DNA of 64,000 nt. Origin: Mucilaginibacter gracilis (GTDB lineage: Bacteria; Bacteroidota; Bacteroidia; Sphingobacteriales; Sphingobacteriaceae). This document shows, one piece after another, positions 1-8,824 of the stretch (its first letter is position 1; every line of letters begins with the position of its first letter). The notes beneath the pieces are model-generated. The model was not told where the DNA came from. It worked only from the letters and a program-made list of their open reading frames with translations, and made no database searches. A program made the position numbers and the translations under genes. The stretch is taken from positions 2,232,001 to 2,296,000 of the forward strand of contig NZ_RBKU01000001.1 in the NCBI RefSeq assembly GCF_003633615.1, written 5' to 3'.

Positions 1-747
1 ATCCCTTATCTGGTTCCGGTAAAATGGGAGGATGGCTGGCCGGTACTGGGCTTAGACGGTAAAGTACCAGGCACCTTGGATTTGCCCGTTGGAAAAGGTT
101 TGATACCGGGTATAGTGGCATCTGATGACTTCAACCGTAAAAAGGGTGAGCGGCCTCTACCGCTGGTTTGGCAGTGGAACCATAACCCGGATGATGAACT
201 GTGGTCGGTTAGTAAAAGAAAAGGATATTTGCGCCTGGCCACTGGAAGGCTCGATAGCAACTTGCTGGTTGCCCGGAATTCTTTGACCCAGCGCACCATA
301 GGCCCGGTATGTGCAGGCAGTGTGCTGATCGATGTCTCGAGCCTTAAAGACGGTGATTTTGCCGGCCTGGGCTTGTTACAAAAGAACTATGGCCAAATTG
401 GTGTAAGGCTTGCCGGAGGCAATAGGTCTATCGTCATGATCAATGCTTCAACAGGTAAACCGGTTGAGGCGCAAACCATCCCGCTCACACAAAGCACGGT
501 TTATTTAAAGGCCGAATGTGACTTTGCTGATCGAAAAGACATCGCTTATTTTTATTATAGTTTGGACGGAAAAAGTTGGAATAAGCTAGGCACGCCGCTT
601 AAAATGGCTTATACAATCCCCCAGTTTATTGGCTACCGTTTTGCATTGTTTAATTACGCCACGAAGACGATTGGCGGCTGGGCTGATTTTGATTTCTTTC
701 ATATTACCGATACCATATCCGGCATAGATAACATGGAGCGCAAATAG
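1..747 (+). CDS. GH43-type glycoside hydrolase, C-terminal part (5' end outside window)
   Basis: The reading frame is open from base 1 and ends at a TAG codon. The 248 visible residues resemble the C-terminal concanavalin-A-like (beta-xylosidase C2) module that follows the five-bladed propeller in GH43 xylosidases/arabinofuranosidases. It begins in a linker-like stretch with VPVKWEDGWPVLG and continues in a beta-rich domain starting near SDDF, with a typical QWNHNPDD motif around residue 60 and ADFDFFHI near the end. The catalytic propeller would lie to the left of the window, so the activity is not visible here. Family assignment is from recognition of the module; the substrate is unknown. 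The gene is followed by an insertion sequence 37 bp after its stop, so any downstream operon partners have been separated. Confidence 0.7.
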   Translation: MPYLVPVKWEDGWPVLGLDGKVPGTLDLPVGKGLIPGIVASDDFNRKKGERPLPLVWQWNHNPDDELWSVSKRKGYLRLATGRLDSNLLVARNSLTQRTIGPVCAGSVLIDVSSLKDGDFAGLGLLQKNYGQIGVRLAGGNRSIVMINASTGKPVEAQTIPLTQSTVYLKAECDFADRKDIAYFYYSLDGKSWNKLGTPLKMAYTIPQFIGYRFALFNYATKTIGGWADFDFFHITDTISGIDNMERK

Positions 748-783
748 CAACTAAACTAACTTAGCACTCCAGTTAAAACAATA

Positions 784-1759
784 ACCCGTAGTGCATTATA
801 AAGAAAGTTGTTCATTTCGCCAATAAATGGTATATTGTATTGACTGACAATCAATTACAAACATGAACAACTTGATTCAAAATTACACTTTTATTTTAGA
901 AGAGTTTAGGAAACTGTCAATAAAAGAGGACTTTTATTACAAACCAGTAAGGCCAAGACTGTCTGATTTAGAGTTAATTACGTTAAATTTGACCGCTGAA
1001 TATTGTGGAATAGATTCTGAATATCAGTTATTTAGAAACCTGAAAGGTACCCCGCTTGATATCTTGATCGAACGAAGTGTTTACAATAAGAGAAAAAGAA
1101 AATTGTTCCCGCACATAAATGAGGTGAGAAAAAAGCTTGTTCAGAAACTGAACGCTGTCCAGGACTGTTTCATTGTCGATTCAATGCCTTTAGAGGTATG
1201 TAAAAATGCCCGTGCAGCAAGAAGTAAAATCTGCAAAGAACAGGAATACGCTTTTCCAAACCATGGTTTTTGTGCTGCGCAAAGTTCGAGGTATTATGGA
1301 TACAAACTGCATGCAGTTTGTTCAGTAGATGGTGTTTTTGAGAACTTTGACCTAAGCCCTGCTTCCGTACATGACATACATTACCTGAAAGATATACAAC
1401 AACAAATGACTGATTGCGTGCTACTTGGAGACAAAGGCTATTTGTCCGCAGAGGTACAGGTCAATCTTTTTGAATCTGTAAACATTAGATTGGAAACCCC
1501 GATGAGAAACAATCAAAAGAAATTCAAACCGTATCCATACCTATTCAAAAAATCAAGGAAAAGGATTGAAACGCTATTTTCGCAACTGTGCGATCAGTTT
1601 ATGATCAGAAGAAATTATGCCAAAACTTTTGAGGGGTTTAAGACAAGGACGTTAAGTAAAATAACTGCCCTGACCACCATTCAATACCTCAACAAATTTA
1701 TCTTTAAAAGGAACATGAATCACATTAAAATAAATTTAGTCTGATAATGCACTACGGGT
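784..1759 (+). mobile_element. Complete IS982-family insertion sequence (976 bp)
   Basis: The element is bounded by terminal inverted repeats whose outer 16 bases are identical (ACCCGTAGTGCATTAT at the left end, its reverse complement at the right end). It is flanked by a perfect 7-bp direct repeat AACAATA (777-783 and 1760-1766), which is the target-site duplication. It carries one full-length transposase gene. Intact ends, an intact gene and a perfect duplication suggest a fairly recent insertion. Confidence 0.93.
863..1744 (+). CDS. IS982-family transposase
   Basis: This 293-residue DDE transposase fills the IS982 element. It has an N-terminal helical region and a catalytic core with the expected acidic triad: Asp106 in IVDSMPLEVC, Asp190 in LLGDKGYLS and Glu236 in RKRIETLFSQL. 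The length is normal for IS982 (about 290-300 residues). The ATG lies 79 bp inside the left inverted repeat, and the stop codon lies within the right inverted repeat region. No frameshift or stop is visible, so the enzyme should be functional. It probably mobilizes only its own element. Confidence 0.93.
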   Translation: MNNLIQNYTFILEEFRKLSIKEDFYYKPVRPRLSDLELITLNLTAEYCGIDSEYQLFRNLKGTPLDILIERSVYNKRKRKLFPHINEVRKKLVQKLNAVQDCFIVDSMPLEVCKNARAARSKICKEQEYAFPNHGFCAAQSSRYYGYKLHAVCSVDGVFENFDLSPASVHDIHYLKDIQQQMTDCVLLGDKGYLSAEVQVNLFESVNIRLETPMRNNQKKFKPYPYLFKKSRKRIETLFSQLCDQFMIRRNYAKTFEGFKTRTLSKITALTTIQYLNKFIFKRNMNHIKINLV

Positions 1760-1810
1760 AACAATAATATATAGATAGAAGCGAAAAGTAAACGGATTAT
1801 TTTTTATTGC

Positions 1811-1829
1811 ACCCGTAGTATATCATAAA
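1811..1829 (+). repeat. Orphan IS982-like terminal repeat
   Basis: The 19 bases starting ACCCGTAGT match the outer end of the neighbouring IS982 element at 16 of 19 positions, in the same orientation as its left end. They lie 52 bp beyond its right end. No transposase gene or partner end follows before the next insertion sequence. It may be the remnant of a second, diverged copy. Confidence 0.5.
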
Positions 1830-1968
1830 TTGCTACAGATCAATCATTGTTATAACATGAAGATGAATTACAAGCAATGATTGTTATAGGTAACTTTTAG
1901 CTCCTATTAGCTATGTTTATCCCAAATTACGCATTGAAAAACAAAAGCCTCACAAATTAGAAATTAAA

Positions 1969-3555
1969 CCCTAACTCCGCTAATTTAGGTAGTCTATGTC
2001 AATAGATTTAAAGAGGTCTTTTGTCTTTTTTGTTATTTCGGATCTTACCCAGGTGTTTCGGATTTTAGTTTGGTAGATGCTTTTTGATATTTCTACTATG
2101 TCCTTTGGTGCATATTTTGAAAGTTTGTTTGCTGTTTTTAGTCGTGTATACAACCTGTAGTATGCGATCATGGCTATAAAATTTGCCATTAACCATCCTT
2201 CCAGCACATATCGGTTCTGCATGTAGGTTTTGTCTGCAAGCAGGAAGTGCTTGTAGGCGTCAAACATGACTTCTATTTCATTGCGCTGTTTGTAGGTTTC
2301 ATATAACATTTGTGCGGACACCGCTTCAGGCAGGTGATTCGTGAGTGTAAGTGTTCCAAAACGGTCAACCCGTTCAAAGAAATCAACTTCTTTATACTTA
2401 TCAGGATGTGTTTGAGTACGGGTAAGGAAATCAGCTTCTTCTTCTACTCTAAGGCGCTCGTCAAGGTAAGTAGTTAGCATCAGTCCTTCTTTTTCATATT
2501 CATAATACCAGACCACCCTCTTCTGATAGGTGAAATAATTCTTTATACCTTTTTTAAAATTGGCTTGCTGTAGCGGTTCATAATCTATGAGATTATTATT
2601 TCTGTATAGTGGGATAATGAAATGAATGGAGGCAGTTTTGAGGTCAGCGACGTTTTTCTTGCTGTAAAATCCCTTGTCGGCAATGAAAACCACATCTTTG
2701 ATATTTAGTTCGTCTACACATATCTTCATCGATGTAACGTCAGTAATATTCCCATTGATAAGTCTATAATACACCGGTTGTTGCATTTGTGCAGAAAAAA
2801 TGTACATCAGGCGTATTTGTGGATCATAGCTATGCTGTGGATTATAACCCATTGCGTTGACTGAAAGATGTTCTGAAAGGGATGGTATGTGCGTAGAATC
2901 AATCATTACAAATTTATCCTGCATAGCTTCCCTTACCCCTAATCTGCCTTTCATCCAGCCCAGCAATAGTTCTCTGTTTTCTCCTACATATTTCAATGCA
3001 GCTGTAATTGCTTTGTCATCAAGACCTTTTGTGACCCAGTTCAGAGAACAGTAGTCATGTGCATGTTGAAACGGCATACGCTTTATTGGGTGCTGATAAG
3101 CAAAACGCATCATTGCTACTGTCAATAATGTTTGACTAACAGGCTCTGGGAAGAGTGTAAGTAAACTGGGAAGATCCTCAGCAAGCAAAGACGTAAAGAG
3201 ATTATACAATCCGTATGTTTTGATATCTACTACCGGCAGGCTGTTGCCTTTATCTTTTATTAGTTTTTTATCCGACGGGACAAAGCCCTCCTTCTCGGTG
3301 ATTTTACCAAGAAGTTCCAGGGTTATTTTATCCGTCCGCTTTTTTTCAGAATTATAACGATACTCAACAGCGTACTTGTAAAATGTACCCTTGATAAGCC
3401 TGATCTCTGTTTTTGGCTCTTTAAATTTTTGAATCCAGGAAGGTAACGACATAGACAACCTAATTAGGTAGCCCAAAATAAACAAAAAAAGGAACAATCA
3501 AGCGTTGTTCCACTATATTTTTCAAAATAGACGGGGTAATTATGCGGAGTTAGGG
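1969..3555 (-). mobile_element. Complete IS1634-type (IS4 superfamily) insertion sequence, 1587 bp
   Basis: The ends carry the inverted repeat CCCTAACTCCGC, with further partial matching inward. They are flanked by a perfect 6-bp direct repeat ATTAAA at 1963-1968 and 3556-3561, the target-site duplication. The single transposase gene runs on the minus strand and its stop codon overlaps the left inverted repeat. Intact ends, an intact gene and the duplication indicate a complete element. Confidence 0.9.
1980..3452 (-). CDS. IS1634-type DDE transposase
   Basis: This is a transposase of about 490 residues from the IS4 superfamily. Visible catalytic motifs are Asp in FVMIDSTHI, Asp in VFIADKGFYSKK and the C-terminal signature YKQRNEIEVMFDAYK. 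The last fits the Y-(2)-R-(3)-E-(6)-K rule exactly. I place the start at the ATG encoding MSLPSWIQKF. An in-frame ATG 45 bp upstream would add 15 hydrophobic residues unlike the family. The stop codon is TAG, read through the left terminal repeat. The frame is uninterrupted, so the protein is probably active. Confidence 0.9.
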   Translation of the reverse strand: MSLPSWIQKFKEPKTEIRLIKGTFYKYAVEYRYNSEKKRTDKITLELLGKITEKEGFVPSDKKLIKDKGNSLPVVDIKTYGLYNLFTSLLAEDLPSLLTLFPEPVSQTLLTVAMMRFAYQHPIKRMPFQHAHDYCSLNWVTKGLDDKAITAALKYVGENRELLLGWMKGRLGVREAMQDKFVMIDSTHIPSLSEHLSVNAMGYNPQHSYDPQIRLMYIFSAQMQQPVYYRLINGNITDVTSMKICVDELNIKDVVFIADKGFYSKKNVADLKTASIHFIIPLYRNNNLIDYEPLQQANFKKGIKNYFTYQKRVVWYYEYEKEGLMLTTYLDERLRVEEEADFLTRTQTHPDKYKEVDFFERVDRFGTLTLTNHLPEAVSAQMLYETYKQRNEIEVMFDAYKHFLLADKTYMQNRYVLEGWLMANFIAMIAYYRLYTRLKTANKLSKYAPKDIVEISKSIYQTKIRNTWVRSEITKKTKDLFKSIDIDYLN

Positions 3556-3672
3556 ATTAAATGAGTTGTAAGGGTGCTATTTGCTACTGCGTAATTTGGG
3601 TTAATGAAATTTGGTTTTTCCAGCTTTTAGATGTCGGAATTTAATATAACGGAAGCGGGCTTAATGCCCACT

Positions 3673-4761
3673 TTAATTATTATTAGAGCGGCTAAATAAC
3701 TCTATTAACTTTTTATTTAATGCCACTCCCCTTAAGTCTTTGGCGATGATGACACCCTCCGGATCAATAAGTAAACTGCTCGGGATTCCTTTTATTCCAT
3801 AGTAAACGGGTAGCTCATCGTCCCATCCTTTTACATTAGACAATTGTATCCATGGCATTTTAAGAGTGGCTAATGAGGTTAGCCACCTTTTACGTACATC
3901 ATCTAGCGAAATGCTTACTACTGTAAAGTTATGGTCTTTAAAGGTGTTATACGCTTGTATAACATTGGGTATTTCCTCCCGGCAGGGATAGCACCAACTG
4001 GCCCAAAAATCAACTAATACGTATTTACCCTTAAAGGCAGAAAAATTAACAGCGGTGCCATTGGTGTCTTTTTCCGTAAAGTTTATCATCTTTTCGCCAA
4101 TAGCACTTCTTTTGAGGATAGCCAGCCGACTTGCAACGCGTTTGCCTGCTGATGTTGATTTTACCTGGGGGCTTAACATGTTATACATCTTCGCAACATC
4201 TTCGTAGTTACCCAGTCTGGAAAATTCAGTTACCAGGTTTAAACTGAAAGCGCTTTGTTTGTGGGTGGCAATATAGGCATTAGCAATAGTTTTTTTTTGT
4301 TTAGCAATACCTGCAATTTTTTCTTCCAGCTCCACTTCTTTATCCCCGGTTAATTTATGATATTGAAGGTTAAGAGATGCTTCCTCGTCATTTAAAGATT
4401 TCAATTTAAGGGCATAAGCTACAGCCTCATCATTTGTTTTAGAACCGGTTACTTTAAGCGCGTCCACAGAATCCCTGCTTCCGGTTATCGTTAAATCTCC
4501 CGGGTCTATAAAAATATAGATTGCCCGGCCCGGAAAAATCATCGTTATTTTTTGCGATTCGGTTACGGGCGCCTCCCAGGTAAATTTCCCATTAATAATT
4601 TTTTGCGTAACCGTTTTGTCAATATCGCCCTCGTAGTACTGGATAATTACCTGGTCGATCGCCCTTAACGCTTTGATGTCCCCTTTTAAGCGAACCTGAC
4701 TAAACAAACTTTCAGTAAAGCAAATTAATGCCGTAGTGACAATGATTAAATAATATTTCAT
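3673..4761 (-). CDS. TlpA-family thioredoxin-like lipoprotein/periplasmic protein (DUF4369-type)
   Basis: This 362-residue exported protein has an N-terminal signal peptide (MKYYLIIVTTALICFTESLFS), a DUF4369-like beta domain to about residue 110, a helical linker rich in Lys and Glu, and a C-terminal AhpC/TlpA thioredoxin fold. The redox site is WCYPC near residue 256 within VDFWASWCYPC; the cis-proline loop is KGIPSSLLID. It is the last and most separated gene (141 bp gap) of the SusCD locus. Family members reduce or exchange disulfides in exported proteins; the partner is unknown. Tyr-Pro between the two cysteines differs from Gly-Pro in its neighbours and could change the redox potential. 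Confidence 0.88.
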   Translation of the reverse strand: MKYYLIIVTTALICFTESLFSQVRLKGDIKALRAIDQVIIQYYEGDIDKTVTQKIINGKFTWEAPVTESQKITMIFPGRAIYIFIDPGDLTITGSRDSVDALKVTGSKTNDEAVAYALKLKSLNDEEASLNLQYHKLTGDKEVELEEKIAGIAKQKKTIANAYIATHKQSAFSLNLVTEFSRLGNYEDVAKMYNMLSPQVKSTSAGKRVASRLAILKRSAIGEKMINFTEKDTNGTAVNFSAFKGKYVLVDFWASWCYPCREEIPNVIQAYNTFKDHNFTVVSISLDDVRKRWLTSLATLKMPWIQLSNVKGWDDELPVYYGIKGIPSSLLIDPEGVIIAKDLRGVALNKKLIELFSRSNNN

Positions 4762-4902
4762 TTGGTTTCAATTGATATTTATAGGTGTTGGGGCGGTTAT
4801 ATCGTAAACAAAAGCATCAAGTAATCCTGATTGTAAATTCTGCTTTTCGCTGATATTAAAGTTTCGCTTTTTTAAAAAGGGGAGGGTTTATGGTAGATCC
4901 AA

Positions 4903-5838
4903 CTATTCTAATTGGATTAACCTTCGGATGGACTGTGCCGGAATGGTTGTTTTAATTACCATTTGCAAATTAACCTGTGGCCTATCTTGTGCATAAATAG
5001 AGTGCGTGGTAGAAACCATGCCCGCCATGTTACCCCTGTCATCCAAAATAGGACCGCCGCTTGATCCCTTCGCATAGTCGGCAGTTATCTCCATCCGGTC
5101 TCCCATTGCACCAATTTTATGGTTGGCTGTTTTACGTGCTACCACACCCTTGCTGTAATAATAAATATATTGCTCCGGATTGGTAAGCGTGTGAACGGTT
5201 TCGCCAACGGCAAGCTCCGTTCCCAAGGGTATGGGGCTTAGGTAAGCATTACCAGTATTGATTTTAAAAATTGCAGCATCCGCGTTTTTATTAAATGCTA
5301 AAATCTGTTGAATGGGGTAAACATCTCCTTTTAAGGTTACTACAAAGGTAACGCTATCATTAGCGGCAAGTGTTTCTTCTGGTTGAACAACGCCCATAAA
5401 AACATGCCAGTTGGATACACAAATACCATCTGCGGTAAGTGCCGAGGCCGTTGCGTATAACTGTGCCTTTTCAGGTTCTTTTTCGGTAGCTTTATAATAT
5501 TTATATATCATTAAAACACCATCCCTGCGGTCTTTTATAATCTGGGCGGCTGTCATTTCCTTTTGGCCGGGTTTAACCAACGACCGTATGGGGGCCTTAG
5601 AATCAGACGGCAATAAAAGTGCTTGTTTCCTCAGCGACGCCGATCCGGTAAACGGTGTTTTTGCCTGTGCCGCTTTAAGGTTTTTAAGCACATTACTCAT
5701 TAGTTCGTCATAATCAACATAAGTGTCGTTTTGCAGGCTTTGGGCATGCAAAGTAAAATGCGGCGAGCACAGTATTATAAAAAAGGCAACCACAACAGGT
5801 TTCTTTTTTTTGATTAGTAAATAAAACAGATTGACCAT
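4903..5838 (-). CDS. Exported trypsin-like serine protease (S1C/DegP-like core)
   Basis: This 311-residue protein has an N-terminal signal segment (VVVAFFIILCSPHFTLHA) and a trypsin-like protease domain. All three catalytic residues are visible: His in VSNWHVFMG (about residue 143), Asp in KNADAAIFKI (about 186) and Ser in AKGSSGGPILDD (about 260). No PDZ domain follows, unlike in DegP. The start lies 4 bp downstream of the stop of the preceding TlpA gene, so the two are almost certainly co-transcribed. Together with the S41 protease upstream it gives the locus two secreted proteases. The substrate is not evident. Confidence 0.88.
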   Translation of the reverse strand: MVNLFYLLIKKKKPVVVAFFIILCSPHFTLHAQSLQNDTYVDYDELMSNVLKNLKAAQAKTPFTGSASLRKQALLLPSDSKAPIRSLVKPGQKEMTAAQIIKDRRDGVLMIYKYYKATEKEPEKAQLYATASALTADGICVSNWHVFMGVVQPEETLAANDSVTFVVTLKGDVYPIQQILAFNKNADAAIFKINTGNAYLSPIPLGTELAVGETVHTLTNPEQYIYYYSKGVVARKTANHKIGAMGDRMEITADYAKGSSGGPILDDRGNMAGMVSTTHSIYAQDRPQVNLQMVIKTTIPAQSIRRLIQLE

Positions 5839-5842
5839 TGTA

Positions 5843-6961
5843 TTAAAGTATGGTTGCTAATTTTGCTTCAAGCTCTTCGCCACGCAGGTCTCTGGCAATT
5901 ATTTTTCCTGATGGATCCAGTAAAAAATTAGCTGGTATAGCGTTGATGTGGTATAGCTGAACTACGTAGCTTCTCCACCCTTCAAGGTCAGATACCTGCT
6001 CCCAGTTTAAGCCATCTTTACCGATAGCGGCCAACCATTTTTCCTTCGCTTTTTCGCCTCCGTCTAACGATACACCAAGCACAGTAAAGTTTTTAGTCTT
6101 ATATTTCTCAAATGCTTTAACCACATTGGGGTTCTCTCTACGGCAAGGCCCGCACCAGCTTGCCCAAAAATCTACCAGAACGTATTTACCTTTAAACGAC
6201 GCCAGGCTTATATCTTGATCTTTTGTGTTTTTCAAAACAAAATCAGGTGCTATGTTACCCACAGTTAAGGCTTTTGCCTTTCCAATTTTATTAAGATATG
6301 ACTGCCCTGCCGGCGAAGCTTTAAGCTCGGCACTGAAGCCGTTAAACAGCGTGTTGGCTTTTTCAGGATATTTATCAGGATCGACGGCGCTACGCAGCAA
6401 ATTTAAACTCACCAACGAATTAGGGTGACTTTCTATAAACCCCATCTGGATCTGTAATTTTGCTAAGGCCAGGCTCTCAAATGCCTGTTGTATTTGCGCT
6501 TGCTCCTGGCTGTTGCCCTCCGCTTTAGATAAGCCTGCGCTCATCTGAGCTTCTGTTTTCTTAAAGGGTGTTAACAAGGCAACCAAGTCCTGCTGGTCTT
6601 TATTTAAAGGGGTACCGCCAACCTTAGCTCTCAATAATGAATCGGGTGTGGTTATTTCAACAACACCGTTTTCCAAATAAACACCCACCTGATCGGGGCT
6701 TGGTCTGGAGTTTAATTTTTCGCCGTTTTGCCCCATCATAACAAAGGCCTTCATGGGGACAGATACGGTGCCTTTAATAATAAATTTACCACCAGGCTGA
6801 ACGGTAGCCGAGTCAAACTTCATTTGCCCTCTTTCCTGGTAAACCACATAAGCAGTGGCCGGGAATTTTACTTTACCTACGGTTCCGCTAATGGTGTATT
6901 GTTGCTGTGCGGCGGCGCTAAGGGGTAATGCTGCGAGCAGCGTTATTATTGCTTTTTTCAT
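5843..6961 (-). CDS. TlpA-family thioredoxin-like protein (DUF4369 plus AhpC/TSA)
   Basis: This 372-residue exported protein has a signal peptide (MKKAIITLLAALPLSAAA), an N-terminal DUF4369 domain ending near LLRAKVGGTPLN, a helical middle, and a C-terminal TlpA thioredoxin domain. The redox motif is WCGPC near residue 268 and the cis-Pro loop is NAIPANFLLD. It has exactly the same length as its upstream neighbour and is similar throughout, with shared blocks such as VDFWASWCGPC, LGVSLDGG and IIARDLRG. The pair therefore arose by tandem duplication. It belongs to the SusCD operon and probably keeps secreted or outer-membrane proteins in the right disulfide state. Confidence 0.9.
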   Translation of the reverse strand: MKKAIITLLAALPLSAAAQQQYTISGTVGKVKFPATAYVVYQERGQMKFDSATVQPGGKFIIKGTVSVPMKAFVMMGQNGEKLNSRPSPDQVGVYLENGVVEITTPDSLLRAKVGGTPLNKDQQDLVALLTPFKKTEAQMSAGLSKAEGNSQEQAQIQQAFESLALAKLQIQMGFIESHPNSLVSLNLLRSAVDPDKYPEKANTLFNGFSAELKASPAGQSYLNKIGKAKALTVGNIAPDFVLKNTKDQDISLASFKGKYVLVDFWASWCGPCRRENPNVVKAFEKYKTKNFTVLGVSLDGGEKAKEKWLAAIGKDGLNWEQVSDLEGWRSYVVQLYHINAIPANFLLDPSGKIIARDLRGEELEAKLATIL

Positions 6962-7034
6962 GTATTATGTTTTGTATAGGAGCCTTAAAAAATGTGTGCT
7001 GATATTAAAATACCAAACAGGCTATGATGAAATA

Positions 7035-8153
7035 TTATAAGAAAAGAGTTGTTAGTTTTTGATTAAGATCATCCCCGCGTAAGTCACGGGCAATAATTTT
7101 ACCTGTTGGATCAATTAAAAAATTAGCCGGTATGGTAGTTATTTTGTATAGATGGGCAATTGGGCTCTGCCATCCCTGCAATTCAGATACCTGCTCCCAC
7201 GGTAAACCATCTTTGGTAATTGCATCCATCCATAGCTGTTTAGCATTTTTTCCTCCATCCAACGACACGCCCAAAACGGTAAAGTTTTTGTTTTTGAACT
7301 GCTTAAAAGAGGCTAACAGGTTGGGGTTTTCGGCCCTGCAGGGGCCGCACCAGCTTGCCCAAAAATCTACCAACACGTATTTACCCTTAAAAGATGCCAG
7401 GGAAACATCCTCGCCTTTTGTATTTTTAATTGTAAAGTTTGGAGCCTGACTGCCCACCTCCACTGTTTTGGCCTCTGTAATTACATTTTTGTACGTTTGG
7501 CCGTTTGCAGAATTTTGTACATCTGCCGTTAAACTGTTAAAAAGCCTCCGGGCCTTAGCTATATCCTGGGCCGGATCTACAGTTGTAAGGAGCAGGTTTA
7601 AACTCACCAATGAATTAAGATGGCTTTTAATGAAATTCTCAATAGCTTCATTTTTTTCTTTTTGAAGGTTAGCGAATTCCGCCTTCAGTTTTTCCTGTTC
7701 ATTGGCATTACCTTCGGCCTTATCGTAGGCCGCAACCATATTTTTACCCTTTACTTTGTAAGGTTCCAGCAAACTAACCATTTGCTGCTGGTCATCATTA
7801 AGCATGGTGCCGCTCACTGAAGCATGTACTAATGAATCGGTGGCGTTAACAACGATAGTACCATTTTCCAGATACACCGCCACCTGGTCGGCACCGGCTA
7901 GGTCCTTAACCGGTACACCGGTATGGCTCAGTAAAACAAAGGCTTTCATTTTGTTGCTCTGGGTGCCCTTAAAAGTAAATTCGCCATTGATTAAAATAGC
8001 CGAGTCTTGCATTATCTTTTGGTTTACCTTATAATTAAGATAAGCTTTAGCCGGCGGACTAGCGTTTTTTAACTTAACCTTAACGGTGTAATTTTGCTGT
8101 GCTGCTACGGCGCAAGGTATTGCAACAAGCATTATAATAATTGATTTTATCAT
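7035..8153 (-). CDS. TlpA-family thioredoxin-like protein (tandem paralogue)
   Basis: This 372-residue protein has a signal peptide (MIKSIIIMLVAIPCAVAA), an N-terminal DUF4369 domain, a Lys/Glu-rich helical linker around residues 130-170, and a TlpA domain with WCGPC near residue 268 and TTIPANFLID as the cis-Pro loop. It is the sister copy of the next gene downstream. The start lies 17 bp after the stop of the preceding short TlpA gene, and 73 bp separate it from the next gene. A role in periplasmic thiol-disulfide exchange is inferred from the family; no specific client can be named. Confidence 0.9.
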   Translation of the reverse strand: MIKSIIIMLVAIPCAVAAQQNYTVKVKLKNASPPAKAYLNYKVNQKIMQDSAILINGEFTFKGTQSNKMKAFVLLSHTGVPVKDLAGADQVAVYLENGTIVVNATDSLVHASVSGTMLNDDQQQMVSLLEPYKVKGKNMVAAYDKAEGNANEQEKLKAEFANLQKEKNEAIENFIKSHLNSLVSLNLLLTTVDPAQDIAKARRLFNSLTADVQNSANGQTYKNVITEAKTVEVGSQAPNFTIKNTKGEDVSLASFKGKYVLVDFWASWCGPCRAENPNLLASFKQFKNKNFTVLGVSLDGGKNAKQLWMDAITKDGLPWEQVSELQGWQSPIAHLYKITTIPANFLIDPTGKIIARDLRGDDLNQKLTTLFL

Positions 8154-8170
8154 ATTAGGGTATATGTATT

Positions 8171-8752
8171 TTAAATTCCCTTAAGCTTGTTTAACTCTTG
8201 CTCAAGTTCTGGGTGCGATGGAAGGGGCATTTTGGGGTTTAAAACATTGCCTTTTTTATCCAGTAAAATAAACCGGGGAATGGTAGTAATACCAAATGCT
8301 TTTTCAAATCCTTCGTCTTTTACCATCCATTGAATGCCGCCCATTGATTGGAGTGCAGGGCCCTTCCACCTAAACACGCGGGTATCAATTGATATACTTA
8401 CAAAAACTATCTCTTTGTTTTTCATTTTATTTTCCAATAAAACCAAGTGCGGGTATTGTGCACGGCATGGGGCGCACCAGGAAGCCCATACATCAATAAG
8501 TACATATTTGCCTTTAAAGCTGCTAAGTTTAACATCGTGCCCGTTATACCCTGTGGTATCTCTGAATACAATATCGGGGCACTTATCACCTGCTTTAAGC
8601 CCTAAAGTGTCGGTAGCCGTTTTAACGTTGCCGCTGCTGTGTTGTAAGTTTTGTAAATGCGCATTTTTACCTTGCGAAGGTATATGATTTGTATACCCGT
8701 TAAACAGCAGGGCTGAAAAAGAAAGAGTAGTTATAGCTATTGTTTTTACCAT
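8171..8752 (-). CDS. Short TlpA/ResA-like thioredoxin
   Basis: This 193-residue exported thioredoxin-fold protein has no DUF4369 domain. A hydrophobic N-terminal segment (IAITTLSFSALLFNGY) is followed by a spacer and then by the TlpA domain. The redox motif WCAPC is near residue 93 in IDVWASWCAPCRAQ; the cis-Pro loop is TTIPRFILLD. It is the first of the TlpA genes after the S41 protease (72 bp gap). With the others it gives four thioredoxins with three different active-site dipeptides (Ala-Pro, Gly-Pro twice, Tyr-Pro) in one locus. Confidence 0.88.
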   Translation of the reverse strand: MVKTIAITTLSFSALLFNGYTNHIPSQGKNAHLQNLQHSSGNVKTATDTLGLKAGDKCPDIVFRDTTGYNGHDVKLSSFKGKYVLIDVWASWCAPCRAQYPHLVLLENKMKNKEIVFVSISIDTRVFRWKGPALQSMGGIQWMVKDEGFEKAFGITTIPRFILLDKKGNVLNPKMPLPSHPELEQELNKLKGI

Positions 8753-8824
8753 GTTGGTTTCGTTTGCTTTATTAATTATATTGAGTTACAGGCATTGTTT
8801 TTTAGTGATGATTTAAAGGGGCAA

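Larger units (their letters stand above)
1921..3600. repeat. 13-bp inverted repeat pair enclosing the IS1634 element
   Basis: CCCAAATTACGCA at 1921-1933 and its exact reverse complement TGCGTAATTTGGG at 3588-3600 flank the insertion sequence. With the insertion sequence and one target copy removed they would be about 65 bp apart, forming a hairpin or a very short element. This suggests that the insertion sequence landed in an older palindromic or MITE-like unit. Confidence 0.55.

Noticed and set aside
748-783. Terminator of the GH43 gene
   Set aside because: The 36 bp before IS982 hold no hairpin with a T run.
7132-8687. Long plus-strand open frames opposite the TlpA genes (for example 7132-7449 and 8334-8687)
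   Set aside because: They are mirror frames of well-supported minus-strand genes, contain many Ser/Cys/Phe without domain pattern, and have no promoter box or spacing that fits an operon.
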